Assembly (NCBI GenBank): GCA_044227925.1
Contig: JBGAVW010000003.1
Coordinates: 100,594 to 164,593 of the forward strand
DNA length: 64,000 nt
Reading direction: 5' to 3'
Source of the DNA: JADJLQ01 sp044227925
GTDB lineage: Bacteria > Bacteroidota > Bacteroidia > Chitinophagales > Saprospiraceae
Part shown: positions 42,986 through 52,324 of the stretch, one piece after another
Layout: each line of letters begins with the position of its first letter
Position numbering within the stretch: the stretch's first letter is position 1
Notes under the pieces: model-generated
Database searches by the model: none
What the model saw: the letters and a program-made list of their open reading frames with translations, nothing else
Told to the model about the DNA's origin: nothing
Position numbers and translations under genes: made by a program

Positions 42986-45051
42986 TTTAGTTGCAATTGG
43001 ATAAAACTACTTTCTACACAAACAACTTCGGTAATCGGGTAAAAAGTTTTTAATATTTCTGACTGAGATTTATCAAAACAATAGACTTTGGAAGGGTACA
43101 CCAAGCTCATCGTATCGGGCTTCCAGTATTTATTCATTACTATGAGATGGGCATTTTTAACTTCATCTGTTTTAATTTCATTTGATCTGGATTTTATGAT
43201 CTTATACAAATTAGAATGGGCTCGGATGGAAGTTAAGTCTACTTCTATATTTTCACCCTTACAATAATTTTTAACTGAGTCCAATAAAATAATATCGGGA
43301 TTACGGAAATCGTATTTGTCTGCATAATTTGAGTTAATAATGGTGCTGTCCCCATTAATTTGAATCAGCGTGTTTCTATTTTTGATCCAAATTTTGGAAC
43401 GACCTCTAAACTGGGATGCGATGATCTCAGATCTATTGGCCTCCAAAAATTTCTCTGATGTGAGTATCATAAATAATAAAATAAGGGAGTATAGCAAAAT
43501 AGATACTGAATAATAATTTCTTTTCTTTAGAAACAAGCCGAACAGGATACTAATGAAAATCAGAATCATAACATCTATCGTAGAGGGCCACCATCCATTC
43601 AATTTACCCAAGGGCATGGTGTATACCCATTCTATTATATCATTCATCCATTTTACACTATATATGAGTAGGTAATCAATCCAATATAAAAAGGTCAAAC
43701 CCAATGCCTTTAAAGGAAAAATAGCAACTCCGGCAGCGATGATTATGTAAGAAAATGGGGTGCTGACTATACTCGTAAGCCAGAAATAAAAAGCAAACTG
43801 GTGGAAATGATAGCCCACAATGGGGTAGATAAATAATTGTGCGGCCAGTGAAACAGCGGTAATCTCCCAGAGTATTTGCAAAACCTTGTTTCCGATTGGC
43901 CATAAAACCCGGATAGGTTCATACAAAATGAAAATTCCCGCCATAGCACCAAAAGAAAGTTGAAATCCAATATTATAAATATCATCGGGATTGATTACTA
44001 ACAGCACCCAGGCTGCGGCTGCTAAAATATTTAAGGGCTGTGCATCTTTCTGTAATAACCTGCCAATAATAAACAAGGTAAACATAAGGGCTGACCTGAG
44101 AATAGAAGGGGTACCTCCAGTGAGGATTGTATACAGCCAGATACACAAAATAACCATGCCGGGAAGTACGATTTTTTTAGCTTTAGACCTTCGCATTAAA
44201 AATCCAAAAAGGAGTTCAATGATTTTTGCCAGAATGCCCACATGTAAGCCCGATACAGCAAGTACATGCACCGCTCCGGTGGCTGAATACGCTCTGTACA
44301 ATTCCGGATCTATTTTTTTTCTCAATCCAAGTAACATGGCTGTGGCCACCGGGTAATCCCTGTTATTACCGAATATCGTCAAAATAATATTATCAGACCA
44401 GCTTCTGCATTTTTCCAGAAATGAAGTTTTGGCTTTGTTCAAAATCTGAAACTGAGTCGTATCCAAATAGGTTATGTGGTGAATGTTACGATGATCAAGG
44501 TGATTTGCCCAATCAAACTCAAAAGGAGCTGCATTGTGATCCGGTTTGAGCAATCTGTATTCTCCATAAATCACATCCCTTGCATTGGGGAGATAGGATG
44601 AAGCCTTCGGCACTCTGAGTAATAACTTACCATTTGCTTTGTTCCAGCTATTATTCAATTTCTGAAAAAGGACATCTGAATAACAATCCCAGTATCTATC
44701 TTTTTCTTCTATATAATACGCTCTTGTGATTAGAGCCACTTTGGATTCCACTTTAAAATGACCGGGCTGATTCGATTCGTTTCGAATAGTAGACCATAAC
44801 AAACCAAAACCGGCATAGAATAATGAAGCCACTGCGCCAAACCAGGGAACTAAGCCCAAGTTGGTTTTTATTTTTCTATGAATAAGAATCAATGTTCCAA
44901 TTAATAAAACAAGTACAATGCTGAGTAGTATGGTGGATACCTGTATTGAGTCTCTTAAAATAATACCAATACTAAATGGAATAAGCAGTCTGAGTAATGG
45001 ATATTTGATCCAATAAATCTTCAATTCCAGCAGGTAGCGTTCCAGTGTCAT
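42982..45051 (-). CDS. comEC: ComEC/Rec2-family DNA translocation channel
   Basis: The 689-residue polytopic protein has an N-terminal DUF4131 segment (about residues 20-190) and the competence domain with VHVLAVSGLHVGILAKIIE and GGTPSILRSALMFTLFIIGRLL. About ten membrane helices end near residue 530, followed by 150 soluble residues. ComEC passes single-stranded DNA through the inner membrane. The metallo-beta-lactamase-like domain of Gram-positive ComEC is absent: no HxHxDH motif is visible in the tail. It is the first gene of a two-gene unit with the ComEA-like protein. Confidence 0.88.
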   Translation of the reverse strand: MTLERYLLELKIYWIKYPLLRLLIPFSIGIILRDSIQVSTILLSIVLVLLIGTLILIHRKIKTNLGLVPWFGAVASLFYAGFGLLWSTIRNESNQPGHFKVESKVALITRAYYIEEKDRYWDCYSDVLFQKLNNSWNKANGKLLLRVPKASSYLPNARDVIYGEYRLLKPDHNAAPFEFDWANHLDHRNIHHITYLDTTQFQILNKAKTSFLEKCRSWSDNIILTIFGNNRDYPVATAMLLGLRKKIDPELYRAYSATGAVHVLAVSGLHVGILAKIIELLFGFLMRRSKAKKIVLPGMVILCIWLYTILTGGTPSILRSALMFTLFIIGRLLQKDAQPLNILAAAAWVLLVINPDDIYNIGFQLSFGAMAGIFILYEPIRVLWPIGNKVLQILWEITAVSLAAQLFIYPIVGYHFHQFAFYFWLTSIVSTPFSYIIIAAGVAIFPLKALGLTFLYWIDYLLIYSVKWMNDIIEWVYTMPLGKLNGWWPSTIDVMILIFISILFGLFLKKRNYYSVSILLYSLILLFMILTSEKFLEANRSEIIASQFRGRSKIWIKNRNTLIQINGDSTIINSNYADKYDFRNPDIILLDSVKNYCKGENIEVDLTSIRAHSNLYKIIKSRSNEIKTDEVKNAHLIVMNKYWKPDTMSLVYPSKVYCFDKSQSEILKTFYPITEVVCVESSFIQLQLK

Positions 45052-45181
45052 TTAATGCTAAAATAGGTATATGAAAATACTTTTTTTAGTCAAAACTGCA
45101 AATAATCTTTTCGCATAAAATTGAAATCAAAATGACTTGAATGACTATTTTCATTAGATTAGTGCCACAAAAAAAAATAAT

Positions 45182-46888
45182 ATGAAACTTAGAAGCAGAG
45201 GATGGTTTGGTAAAACCGGCAAAGATGGTTTTATTTATAGAGCCTGGATGCAAAATCAGGGCATCCCGAGAGAAGAATTGGAAGGCAAACCAGTTATTGG
45301 GATATGCAATACATGGTCTGAGCTTACTCCTTGTAATGCCCATTTCAGGGAATTAGCAGAATCCATCAAACACGGCATCATTCAGGCCGGTGGTTATCCG
45401 GTAGAGTTCCCTGTAATGTCTTTAGGCGAAACACTGATCAAACCGACAGCTATGTTGTACCGCAACCTGGCCAGTATGGATGTGGAAGAATCGATCAGAG
45501 CAAACCCTGTAGACGGCGTAGTGCTGATGTGTGGTTGTGATAAAACCACCCCATCTTTAGTCATGGGTGCCTGCAGTGTAGATCTTCCCACCATCGTCAT
45601 TTCTGGCGGGCCAATGCTGGCAGGTACATATAAAGGCAAAAGAATAGGGACCAGTGATGTGTGGAGAATGGCTGAAGGAATAAAAATTGGAAATGTAAGC
45701 CAGGATGAAATGAATGAAGCTGAAGGCGCTATGTGCCGAAGCCGTGGCCATTGTGCAGTTATGGGGACTGCTTCCACAATGGCATGCATGGTAGAATCGC
45801 TTGGACTTTCTTTGTCAGGAAATGCATCTATACCCGCTGCTGATGCCCGAAGAAAAGTAATGGCACACCGGACCGGTCAGCGAATAGTGGATATGGTGCG
45901 TGAAGACCTCAGATTGTCCGCTGTGTTAACAAAAGAAGCATTTGAAAATGCGATCAAGATAAATGCCGCTATTGGTGGGTCTACCAATTTTGTTATACAC
46001 ATGTTGGCTATCGCAGGAAGAATTGGAGTAAATCTTACATTGGATGATTTTGATCGCTGTTCGAGGGGAATTCCATTATTGACAAATATTCAGCCTTCCG
46101 GTGAGCATTTTGTAGAAGATATGTATTATGCCGGGGGCTTACCAGCGGTGATCAAAGAATTGAAGTCATTGATCCATTCCGGAGCCCTTACTGTCACAGG
46201 AAAGTCCGTAGGCGAAAATATAGCTAATGCCAATTGTTACAATCGGGATGTTATTGCATCGTTAGACAATCCTTTTAAAACGGAAACCGGCCTCGCAGTG
46301 TTGAGAGGTAATCTTTGTGAAGGAGGATGTGTAATAAAACCAAGTGCCGCTTCCAAATCATTAATGAAACACAGGGGCAAAGCGATCGTATTTACCGATA
46401 TAGAAGATTATAAAAAAAGAGTGGACGATCCTGCGCTGGATGTGAGCCCAGACGACATTCTTGTTTTACAAAATTGTGGTCCAAAAGGATATCCGGGTAT
46501 GCCGGAAGTGGGCAATATGCAATTGCCTAAAAAAATCCTGGAAGCAGGAATTAATGATATGGTACGCATTTCTGACGGGCGTATGAGTGGTACCGGTTTT
46601 GGTACTGTAGTCTTACATGCATCTCCGGAAGCAGCGGCAGGAGGCAATTTTGCATTAGTACAAACCGGTGATTACATTAGCCTGGATGTAGAAGCGAGAA
46701 GTCTCAAACTGGAGGTATCTGATGAAGAATTGGCCAGAAGAAGGTCAAACTGGGTGGCTCCTAAACCCATCGCTGACAGGGGATATGTCTCCCTCTATTG
46801 CAAACACGTAATGCAATCGCATGAAGGAGCAGATATGGATTTTCTCGTTGGAAAAAGCAGCAGTGAAGTAACGAGGGATAGTCATTGA
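45182..46888 (+). CDS. IlvD/Edd-family dehydratase, probably sugar-acid type
   Basis: The 568-residue enzyme is an iron-sulfur dehydratase. Cluster cysteines are in CNTWSELTPCN, MCGCDKTTPSLVMG and later NLCEGGCVIKPS. The start LRSRGWFGKTGKDGFIYRAWMQNQG and MYRNLASMDVEESIR resemble L-arabonate and D-xylonate dehydratases more than the dihydroxy-acid dehydratase of branched-chain amino acid synthesis, so I avoid the name ilvD. It would remove water from an aldonic acid to a 2-keto-3-deoxy acid. It stands alone, without aldolase or transporter genes; the next protein gene encodes a PfkB kinase, which could act on the product. Confidence 0.82.
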   Translation: MKLRSRGWFGKTGKDGFIYRAWMQNQGIPREELEGKPVIGICNTWSELTPCNAHFRELAESIKHGIIQAGGYPVEFPVMSLGETLIKPTAMLYRNLASMDVEESIRANPVDGVVLMCGCDKTTPSLVMGACSVDLPTIVISGGPMLAGTYKGKRIGTSDVWRMAEGIKIGNVSQDEMNEAEGAMCRSRGHCAVMGTASTMACMVESLGLSLSGNASIPAADARRKVMAHRTGQRIVDMVREDLRLSAVLTKEAFENAIKINAAIGGSTNFVIHMLAIAGRIGVNLTLDDFDRCSRGIPLLTNIQPSGEHFVEDMYYAGGLPAVIKELKSLIHSGALTVTGKSVGENIANANCYNRDVIASLDNPFKTETGLAVLRGNLCEGGCVIKPSAASKSLMKHRGKAIVFTDIEDYKKRVDDPALDVSPDDILVLQNCGPKGYPGMPEVGNMQLPKKILEAGINDMVRISDGRMSGTGFGTVVLHASPEAAAGGNFALVQTGDYISLDVEARSLKLEVSDEELARRRSNWVAPKPIADRGYVSLYCKHVMQSHEGADMDFLVGKSSSEVTRDSH

Positions 46889-47032
46889 TGCCAGTGCAAA
46901 GTGTATAATGCAAATACCACATTATTAATGACAAACCTTACTGGAAGAGAACCTGATATTAGTTTACCTTCAGAAATGTAAAGAGAATCTGATACAGAAA
47001 GCCGGTCTCTTTGAAAATATTAAATCGATCAC

Positions 47033-47062
47033 TTGCATCATAAAAGAATTTAATTAATTTTG
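47033..47062 (+). promoter_or_regulatory. Promoter of the tRNA-Asn gene
   Basis: A -33 TTG (47033-47035), a 19-base spacer and a perfect -7 box TAATTTTG (47055-47062) fit the Bacteroidota consensus. The transcript would begin about ten bases before the tRNA. Confidence 0.75.
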
Positions 47063-47077
47063 CATTCCCAAACGGGA

Positions 47078-47151
47078 GCCCCCGTAGCTCAGTTGGTTAG
47101 AGCGTCGGACTGTTAATCCGCAGGTCCCAAGTTCAAGTCTTGGTGGGGGCG
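47078..47151 (+). tRNA. tRNA-Asn (anticodon GTT)
   Basis: The cloverleaf is complete: acceptor GCCCCCG with TGGGGGC, D-arm GCTC/GAGC, anticodon loop CTGTTAA (anticodon GTT at 47112-47114), T-arm CCAAG-TTCAAGT-CTTGG. Discriminator base G at 47151. CCA is not encoded. A terminator hairpin follows at once. Confidence 0.96.
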
Positions 47152-47158
47152 CTGATAG

Positions 47159-47197
47159 ATGGGCAATCTTTGCAGGAAGGTTGCCCATATTTTTTTT
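47159..47197 (+). terminator. Terminator of the tRNA-Asn transcript
   Basis: An 8-bp perfect stem (47159-47166 ATGGGCAA, 47181-47188 TTGCCCAT) encloses a 14-base loop and is followed by a run of Ts to 47197. It separates the tRNA from the kinase gene. Confidence 0.8.
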
Positions 47198-47214
47198 ATC
47201 ATAAATCATTAAAA

Positions 47215-48141
47215 ATGAGCTTATTAGTAATTGGCACAGTAGCGTTTGATACCATCGAAACCCCATACGGTAAAGCCGAGAAAGTAATCGGAGGATCGTG
47301 CACTTACATTTCCTGGTCAGCTTCGTATTTCCATAAAGACATCAAATTGCAAGCAATTGTAGGCGATGATTTTCCTGATTCTGAGATTAAAGCCCTCCAG
47401 TCAAGGGGTGTAAGTACGGAGGGTTTAGAAATAATAAATGGTAAAAAATCATTCTTTTGGGCCGGCAAATACCATGAAAACATGAATTCACGGGATACGC
47501 TCGTGACCGATCTTAATGTGCTGGCAGACTTTAATCCCATCTTACCTGACTCCTATAAAGAGGCCGACTACGTAATGCTGGGCAACCTTACTCCTGAAAT
47601 TCAGCTTTCTGTGCTCAATCAATTGAATAAACGGCCAAAACTGGTAGTATTGGACACTATGAATTTTTGGATGGATATTGCCATGGATGCCTTGAAAAAA
47701 GTAATAGCCAGGGTGGATATCCTCACTCTAAATGAAGAAGAGGCAAGGCAACTTTCCGGACAGTTTTCATTAGTGAAAGCAGCTCATGCAATAATGGATA
47801 TGGGGCCGAAATTTCTGATAATCAAAAAAGGCGAACATGGTGCTTTGTTGTTCTCGGCTGAGCATATATTCTTTGCTCCTGCTCTGCCCCTTGCTCAAGT
47901 ATATGATCCAACTGGAGCAGGCGATACTTTCGCCGGTGGATTTATAGGTTGGCTTGCCCAGACCGACGATATTTCATTTGAGAATATGAAGCGAGCTATC
48001 ATATATGGATCTGCCATGGCTTCGTTTTGTGTAGAAGATTTTTCTATATCTAAAATGAAAACCCTGGACTACGATATGATAAAAGAAAGGGTGAAAAAAT
48101 TTGTTGAGTTAGTGAGGTTTGATAGTGAAGTAAGTGAATAG
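47215..48141 (+). CDS. PfkB-family carbohydrate kinase
   Basis: The product is 308 residues from ATG 47215 (MSLLVIGTVAFD); a longer frame overlapping the tRNA is artefactual. The N-terminal VIGTVAFDTIETPYGKAEKVIGGSCTYIS and the C-terminal signature DPTGAGDTFAGGFIGW, with catalytic Asp in GAGD, are the PfkB/ribokinase hallmarks. It phosphorylates a sugar or nucleoside; the substrate cannot be chosen by motif. It follows the tRNA terminator directly, so it needs its own promoter, or readthrough. Confidence 0.88.
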   Translation: MSLLVIGTVAFDTIETPYGKAEKVIGGSCTYISWSASYFHKDIKLQAIVGDDFPDSEIKALQSRGVSTEGLEIINGKKSFFWAGKYHENMNSRDTLVTDLNVLADFNPILPDSYKEADYVMLGNLTPEIQLSVLNQLNKRPKLVVLDTMNFWMDIAMDALKKVIARVDILTLNEEEARQLSGQFSLVKAAHAIMDMGPKFLIIKKGEHGALLFSAEHIFFAPALPLAQVYDPTGAGDTFAGGFIGWLAQTDDISFENMKRAIIYGSAMASFCVEDFSISKMKTLDYDMIKERVKKFVELVRFDSEVSE

Positions 48142-48209
48142 AAAAATTGATTTCGGTTGACTTACAAGCGCTATGAATTGAAAAATCAGAATATATTTTC
48201 CCTTTTAAT

Positions 48210-48941
48210 TTAAATTCCATTTAATGCCCAATTGTATTCCATATAGCTTACTTTGGCTTTGTTATTGATTTTAACTTTTGAATACAAATTCAAAAAATCA
48301 ATCAACGATCCTTTCTTTTTAAAGTCTCCACCGAACCAATCAAAGATTTTCGAAAGCACAATTTTATCCGGTGCAATTTCATTCTTTGTTTTATCTGCTA
48401 AAAACGCCTCTGCAGCTGCTGTAAGTTGGAGATTTAATTTTTCACCGGTATAGGCTTCACTTCTTAATCTTGGACAAGAATAAGATGCACAGTTGATAGC
48501 AAAATGAATACGAGGCTCGTCGAATTTTTTACGTAAAATAGAGTGCTCAATATTATTCAAGTCATATGTTTCCTTTCCTATTTTTATAAATCGGATATCC
48601 CAAACTGAATTGATAAAACTGATGCCTGGCCTGATGTCTTTGATGCTTTTAACCGGGAAATGTTTTGCAACCAAAGAGATGGTAAAAGCATTATATACAT
48701 TTATCCAATACGCCAGCTGCTCTTCTCTGCTCCAGGAACCGGTGGGTGGATTTTTTGCTAGCAAATCAAGATATTGATTAAATCGGACTGAATCTTTTTT
48801 AAAACCCGCGTAGTCCACATTGCCCTGGCTATTTACATATTTCTTAAGCAATGCATCAAAGAGGTCATGGGAGATGGTTTTTGATTGTGCAAATGATGAC
48901 AGGGAAAACAGTAGCCAAAAGAAGGGAAAGCAGAATTTCAT
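48210..48941 (-). CDS. DUF547 secreted protein
   Basis: The 243-residue protein has a signal peptide (FCFPFFWLLFSLSSFAQS, cut near residue 19). The DUF547 core shows YWINVYNAFTISLV, LNNIEHSILRKKF, HFAINCASYSCPRLRSEAY and KIFDWFGGDF. The family is widespread, with a papain-like fold predicted and no proven activity; in some members the conserved Cys/His/Asp could be catalytic. The gene is monocistronic and points toward the kinase gene. Confidence 0.85.
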   Translation of the reverse strand: MKFCFPFFWLLFSLSSFAQSKTISHDLFDALLKKYVNSQGNVDYAGFKKDSVRFNQYLDLLAKNPPTGSWSREEQLAYWINVYNAFTISLVAKHFPVKSIKDIRPGISFINSVWDIRFIKIGKETYDLNNIEHSILRKKFDEPRIHFAINCASYSCPRLRSEAYTGEKLNLQLTAAAEAFLADKTKNEIAPDKIVLSKIFDWFGGDFKKKGSLIDFLNLYSKVKINNKAKVSYMEYNWALNGI

Positions 48942-49258
48942 AATCAGGAAACGAATAAAGCGAGATTAAAGTTATAAAAGGCCATTCACTTTTCAGAAAA
49001 CATCACTCACCTTAAACACTTCTTTCTGAAAATCTGGTTCATAAAAGACGGTGTAATCCTCTTTTATTTCAGGCTATACCAAATAGTGGTAGGAATAAGT
49101 ATACAAAATACATTTTGTCAATATTTATTCTTTCATTCCTGGGAGTAGAATGCAATAAAGTCTTCTTCACTTATATTTTTACGTTAATCCAAAATTAAAT
49201 TCCCCTTCCCACAAAACTTTTATTCCCTCACTTCTGTTCAAATAAGTAATTTTGGACT
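48942..49258. other. Divergent intergenic region with a -7 box and an inverted repeat
   Basis: No reading frame is supported. TAATTTTG at 49247-49254 is a perfect -7 box on the plus strand whose predicted start falls on or next to the ATG at 49259, so that mRNA may be leaderless. An inverted repeat ACAAAAT-AC-ATTTTGT at 49103-49118 could be a protein-binding site. No -33 TTG is evident. Confidence 0.45.
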
Positions 49259-49699
49259 ATGAAAAATCTGTTTTTATCTTTTTTCTTACTGCTGACGATT
49301 TCGGCTTTTGGTCAGGGGGCTTCCAATACCTGGGCTACTCTCGGAAAAATTACATTTAAAAAAGAATTTGATGCAGCACTGGGCTTTAAAATAGATAAAC
49401 CTGTTTTTAGCGATGATATTAAAGCTTTGGCAAATAAAGTAGTAGAAATAAAAGGGTACATCATCCCTACAGACGGATATAAGAGTCATACTGAATTTAT
49501 CTTGTCCGCATTTCCATACAATATGTGTTTTTTCTGTGGTGGTGCCGGCCCGGAGACTGTGATGGAAATTTATGCAAAGACTCCGATCAAATTCACCTCA
49601 GAAGCAGTGACCATACGGGGTAAACTGGAATTAAATTCGGATGATGTAAACAGATTGATTTATTCTCTTACCAATGCTGAACCGGTAGAAGAAAAATAG
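49259..49699 (+). CDS. Small secreted protein, DUF3299-like
   Basis: The 146-residue protein has a signal peptide (FLSFFLLLTISAFGQ, cut near residue 19). The body contains VEIKGYIIPTDG and FILSAFPYNMCFFCGGAGPETVMEIYAK; the KGY(I/V)IP and Cys-containing block resemble the DUF3299 family of periplasmic proteins, often near lipoprotein or metal-handling genes. The CxxC in MCFFCGG could bind a metal or form a disulfide. Function unknown. It and the next gene each appear to have their own promoter. Confidence 0.65.
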   Translation: MKNLFLSFFLLLTISAFGQGASNTWATLGKITFKKEFDAALGFKIDKPVFSDDIKALANKVVEIKGYIIPTDGYKSHTEFILSAFPYNMCFFCGGAGPETVMEIYAKTPIKFTSEAVTIRGKLELNSDDVNRLIYSLTNAEPVEEK

Positions 49700-49775
49700 A
49701 TTCCGGCAACATACCACTTACTCTACTTTAACCGTTTTATAACTAATCTTTCAGCTGGTGATCAAAAACTGCTGA

Positions 49776-49783
49776 TATATTTG
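49776..49783 (+). promoter_or_regulatory. -7 box for the DUF2911 gene
   Basis: TATATTTG matches TAnnTTTG and places the transcript start about 30 bases before the ATG at 49818. No clear -33 element. Confidence 0.5.
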
Positions 49784-49817
49784 CGACAAATTTTAAAACA
49801 ATCAATTTTATTTAAAC

Positions 49818-50300
49818 ATGAAAAAAATTTTCCTTTTTATTTTTGTAGGACTTTTTAGTCTACAATTATTTGGTCAGGCTTCTCCTGCAAAAGAAACTGA
49901 AAATAGCATTTTAAAAATTACCTACGGAGCTCCATCTAAGAAAGGAAGAGCTATATTCGGAGGTTTGGTGCCCTATGACGCAGTTTGGCGCACAGGAGCT
50001 AATAATGCTACTGAAATTACATTTAAAAAAGATGTGACGGTAGCCGGCAAAACGGTAAAAGCAGGTACTTATACCTTATTTACTATCCCGACTGCCAAAG
50101 ACTGGACTTTAATATTAAACTCAGAGTTGAAACAATGGGGAGCTTATGGCTATGATAAAATAAAAGACAAAAACGTGCTGGAAGTAAAAGTAGCCTCTAT
50201 GACTACAGAAACTGAAACAGAGATGTTTACTATCGCTGCTACCGATAAAGGATTTGATATCCTTTGGGATAAAACGAAAGTGAGTGTTCCGGTAAAATAA
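49818..50300 (+). CDS. DUF2911 secreted protein
   Basis: The 160-residue protein has a signal peptide (IFLFIFVGLFSLQLFGQ). The conserved blocks ITYGAPSKKGRAIFGGLVPYDAVWRTGANNATEI and VKAGTYTLFTIP of DUF2911 follow, a family common and often multicopy in Bacteroidota. It probably resides in the periplasm or outer membrane space. No activity is established. A bidirectional terminator follows. Confidence 0.9.
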   Translation: MKKIFLFIFVGLFSLQLFGQASPAKETENSILKITYGAPSKKGRAIFGGLVPYDAVWRTGANNATEITFKKDVTVAGKTVKAGTYTLFTIPTAKDWTLILNSELKQWGAYGYDKIKDKNVLEVKVASMTTETETEMFTIAATDKGFDILWDKTKVSVPVK

Positions 50301-50322
50301 GGATACCCTCATCAGAAATATA

Positions 50323-50355
50323 AAAAAAGGCGATGCTGAAAACATCGCCTTTTTT
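50323..50355. terminator. Bidirectional terminator between convergent genes
   Basis: A perfect 13-bp stem (50323-50335 with 50343-50355, AAAAAAGGCGATG / CATCGCCTTTTTT) has a 7-base loop and T-runs on both strands. It serves the DUF2911 gene and the ABC-F gene that ends at 50383. Confidence 0.9.
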
Positions 50356-50382
50356 ATTTACACTTACCAAAGTCGAAAGACA

Positions 50383-52278
50383 CTACCCCGCCATCCACAA
50401 CTCCATTTTCTCTTCTAATTTTGTTTGTAAATCTTTGTGCTTGGCTATTAATTTATTAGATTCTCCAGATTTATAAAAATCAGGCGAAGCCATTTCCTCT
50501 TCCAATTTTTTTATTTCTGATTCAAGTGTAGAAATTTCTTTTTCGAGTTTTCCAACCCCTTTTGATTTAATGACATTTGGAACAGGCTTATCGATTTTTA
50601 TTTCCGATTTTGATATCTCCTGCTTTTCGGATTTATTGATGGCAGAATTTGTATTTGTTAGATCACGGAAACTATCAATTTCGCGTTTCGATAAATAATA
50701 CTGTATATCTCCTATGTACTCTTTAAAATTGCCGTTCTTAAACTCAATGGTTTTATCAGTAAGATCTTGTAAAAACTCACGATCGTGCGAAACGATGAGC
50801 AGCGTACCTTCATAGTCCAGCAGTGCTTCCTTAAGGATATTTTTGGAGTCAATATCAAGGTGATTGGTAGGCTCATCGAGTATCAACAGATTTATGGGTC
50901 GAAGCAACATACAAGCCATGGCTAATCTTGCTCTTTCACCTCCACTGAGCACGGATACTTTTTTCTCCACATCGTCTCCACTAAAAAGGAATGCACCCAG
51001 CAGCGAACGTAGTCTGGGTCGCATCTCCGGTGGTGATATATCTTCCAATGTCTGCAATAATGTTTTATTTAATGCCAGTGTCTCTGCCTGATTTTGCGCA
51101 TAATACCCAATATTTACATTATAGCCTGGAGTCACTGTACCTCCGTTTGCTTTTTCGTGATCAGTAAGAATTTTGATAAAAGTAGTTTTACCTTGACCAT
51201 TTTGGCCCACAAAAGCAATTCTCTCCCCTCTTCGGGCTTCAAAATCCACATGATCCAATACCCTATTATCACCATATGATTTTGAAACTTCTTTTGCCGT
51301 GATGGCCAATTCGCCGGATCTGGGCACAGGGGGAAATCGAACTACCATCGATCCCAGGTCGGTAGGGGACCACTCCACCCTTTCCATTTTGTCGAGTTGC
51401 TTGATCATGGATTGAGCCATTTTGGCTTTTGATGCTTTAGCCCGGAATCTATCAATTGTTCTTTCCCGTTGTGCTATCAGCTTTTGCTGATTGATAAAAG
51501 CATTCTCCATCAGCTGGTCGCGCTCTACTTTCTCGATCAGGTATTTTGAATAACTGCAATTATAATCACTGAGCCTGCCTTGTTCTATTTCAAGTGTTCT
51601 TTTAGACACATTATCCAGAAACTGCTTGTCGTGGGATATGGTAATGATGGTAGACTTTAAGGTCTGAAGATAATTTTCCAACCATATGATGGCGTCCATA
51701 TCGAGGTGATTGGTAGGCTCATCAAGCATGAGTACATCCGGTTTGCAAAGTAGCATCTTTGCCAGTTCTACCCTCATTTTCCATCCTCCTGAGAAAGTAG
51801 CAAGAGCACGATTTAGATCTCCTGATTTAAAACCCAGTCCGGTGAGGACCCTTTCTGCTTCTGCCTGCGCTGTATCGCCTCCCATATTATGCCTGAGATG
51901 ATATAAATCTTCGAGTTCGTGCAAGACATTGGCCATGGTATCCTCATCGAGATGATCGTGCAGCCTGTTTTCAAGCTGGGACAGCCTGGTCTCAATAGTA
52001 TTTAATTCATCAAAAGCTTTCATAGCTTCATGCAAGACACTGGTGGTTTCGTCAAAATCAATCTCTTGTCTCAGATACGCAATCTTGGTTCCTTTAGGCA
52101 TATCGATCTCGCCGCTATCCGGAGCTGCCAGTTTAGCAATAATTTTAAGTAAAGTAGACTTTCCGGCTCCGTTTCTTCCTACCAAAGCTATTTTTTCACC
52201 GTCGGATAAGGTGGCATTGATTTCGTCCAATAATGTCCTGTCGCCGTATTTTAGAAATAAATTTTTTAATTGAATCAT
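50383..52278 (-). CDS. ABC-F family ATPase
   Basis: The 631-residue protein has two ATP-binding cassettes and no membrane segment: Walker A GRNGAGKST and GQNGQGKTT, signatures FSGGWKMR and LSGGERAR, Walker B LMLDEPTNHLD and LILDEPTNHLD. The arm and linker between the cassettes (about residues 235-320) and a C-terminal coiled coil (about 560-631, KLEKEISTLESEIKKLEEEM) are typical of Uup/YheS-like members. These act on the ribosome E site in translation or antibiotic protection. Subfamily is uncertain; the coiled-coil tail favours Uup-like. Confidence 0.93.
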   Translation of the reverse strand: MIQLKNLFLKYGDRTLLDEINATLSDGEKIALVGRNGAGKSTLLKIIAKLAAPDSGEIDMPKGTKIAYLRQEIDFDETTSVLHEAMKAFDELNTIETRLSQLENRLHDHLDEDTMANVLHELEDLYHLRHNMGGDTAQAEAERVLTGLGFKSGDLNRALATFSGGWKMRVELAKMLLCKPDVLMLDEPTNHLDMDAIIWLENYLQTLKSTIITISHDKQFLDNVSKRTLEIEQGRLSDYNCSYSKYLIEKVERDQLMENAFINQQKLIAQRERTIDRFRAKASKAKMAQSMIKQLDKMERVEWSPTDLGSMVVRFPPVPRSGELAITAKEVSKSYGDNRVLDHVDFEARRGERIAFVGQNGQGKTTFIKILTDHEKANGGTVTPGYNVNIGYYAQNQAETLALNKTLLQTLEDISPPEMRPRLRSLLGAFLFSGDDVEKKVSVLSGGERARLAMACMLLRPINLLILDEPTNHLDIDSKNILKEALLDYEGTLLIVSHDREFLQDLTDKTIEFKNGNFKEYIGDIQYYLSKREIDSFRDLTNTNSAINKSEKQEISKSEIKIDKPVPNVIKSKGVGKLEKEISTLESEIKKLEEEMASPDFYKSGESNKLIAKHKDLQTKLEEKMELWMAG

Positions 52279-52324
52279 GTTGTAAAAGTTTAAGTGACCA
52301 TGTGGTCAATTGCAAAGTGTTCTT

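Noticed and set aside
43991..44356. 121-residue plus-strand frame
   Set aside because: It is antisense to the competence domain of comEC; no motif of its own.
45394..45789. 131-residue minus-strand frame
   Set aside because: It is antisense to the dehydratase gene within its conserved iron-sulfur motifs.
45182..46888. Dihydroxy-acid dehydratase (ilvD) call
   Set aside because: N-terminal and Tyr/Arg-rich blocks fit sugar-acid dehydratases better, and no ilv genes adjoin.
47140..47214. N-terminal extension of the PfkB kinase frame
   Set aside because: It runs through the end of tRNA-Asn and its terminator hairpin; the ATG at 47215 gives the conserved N-terminus.
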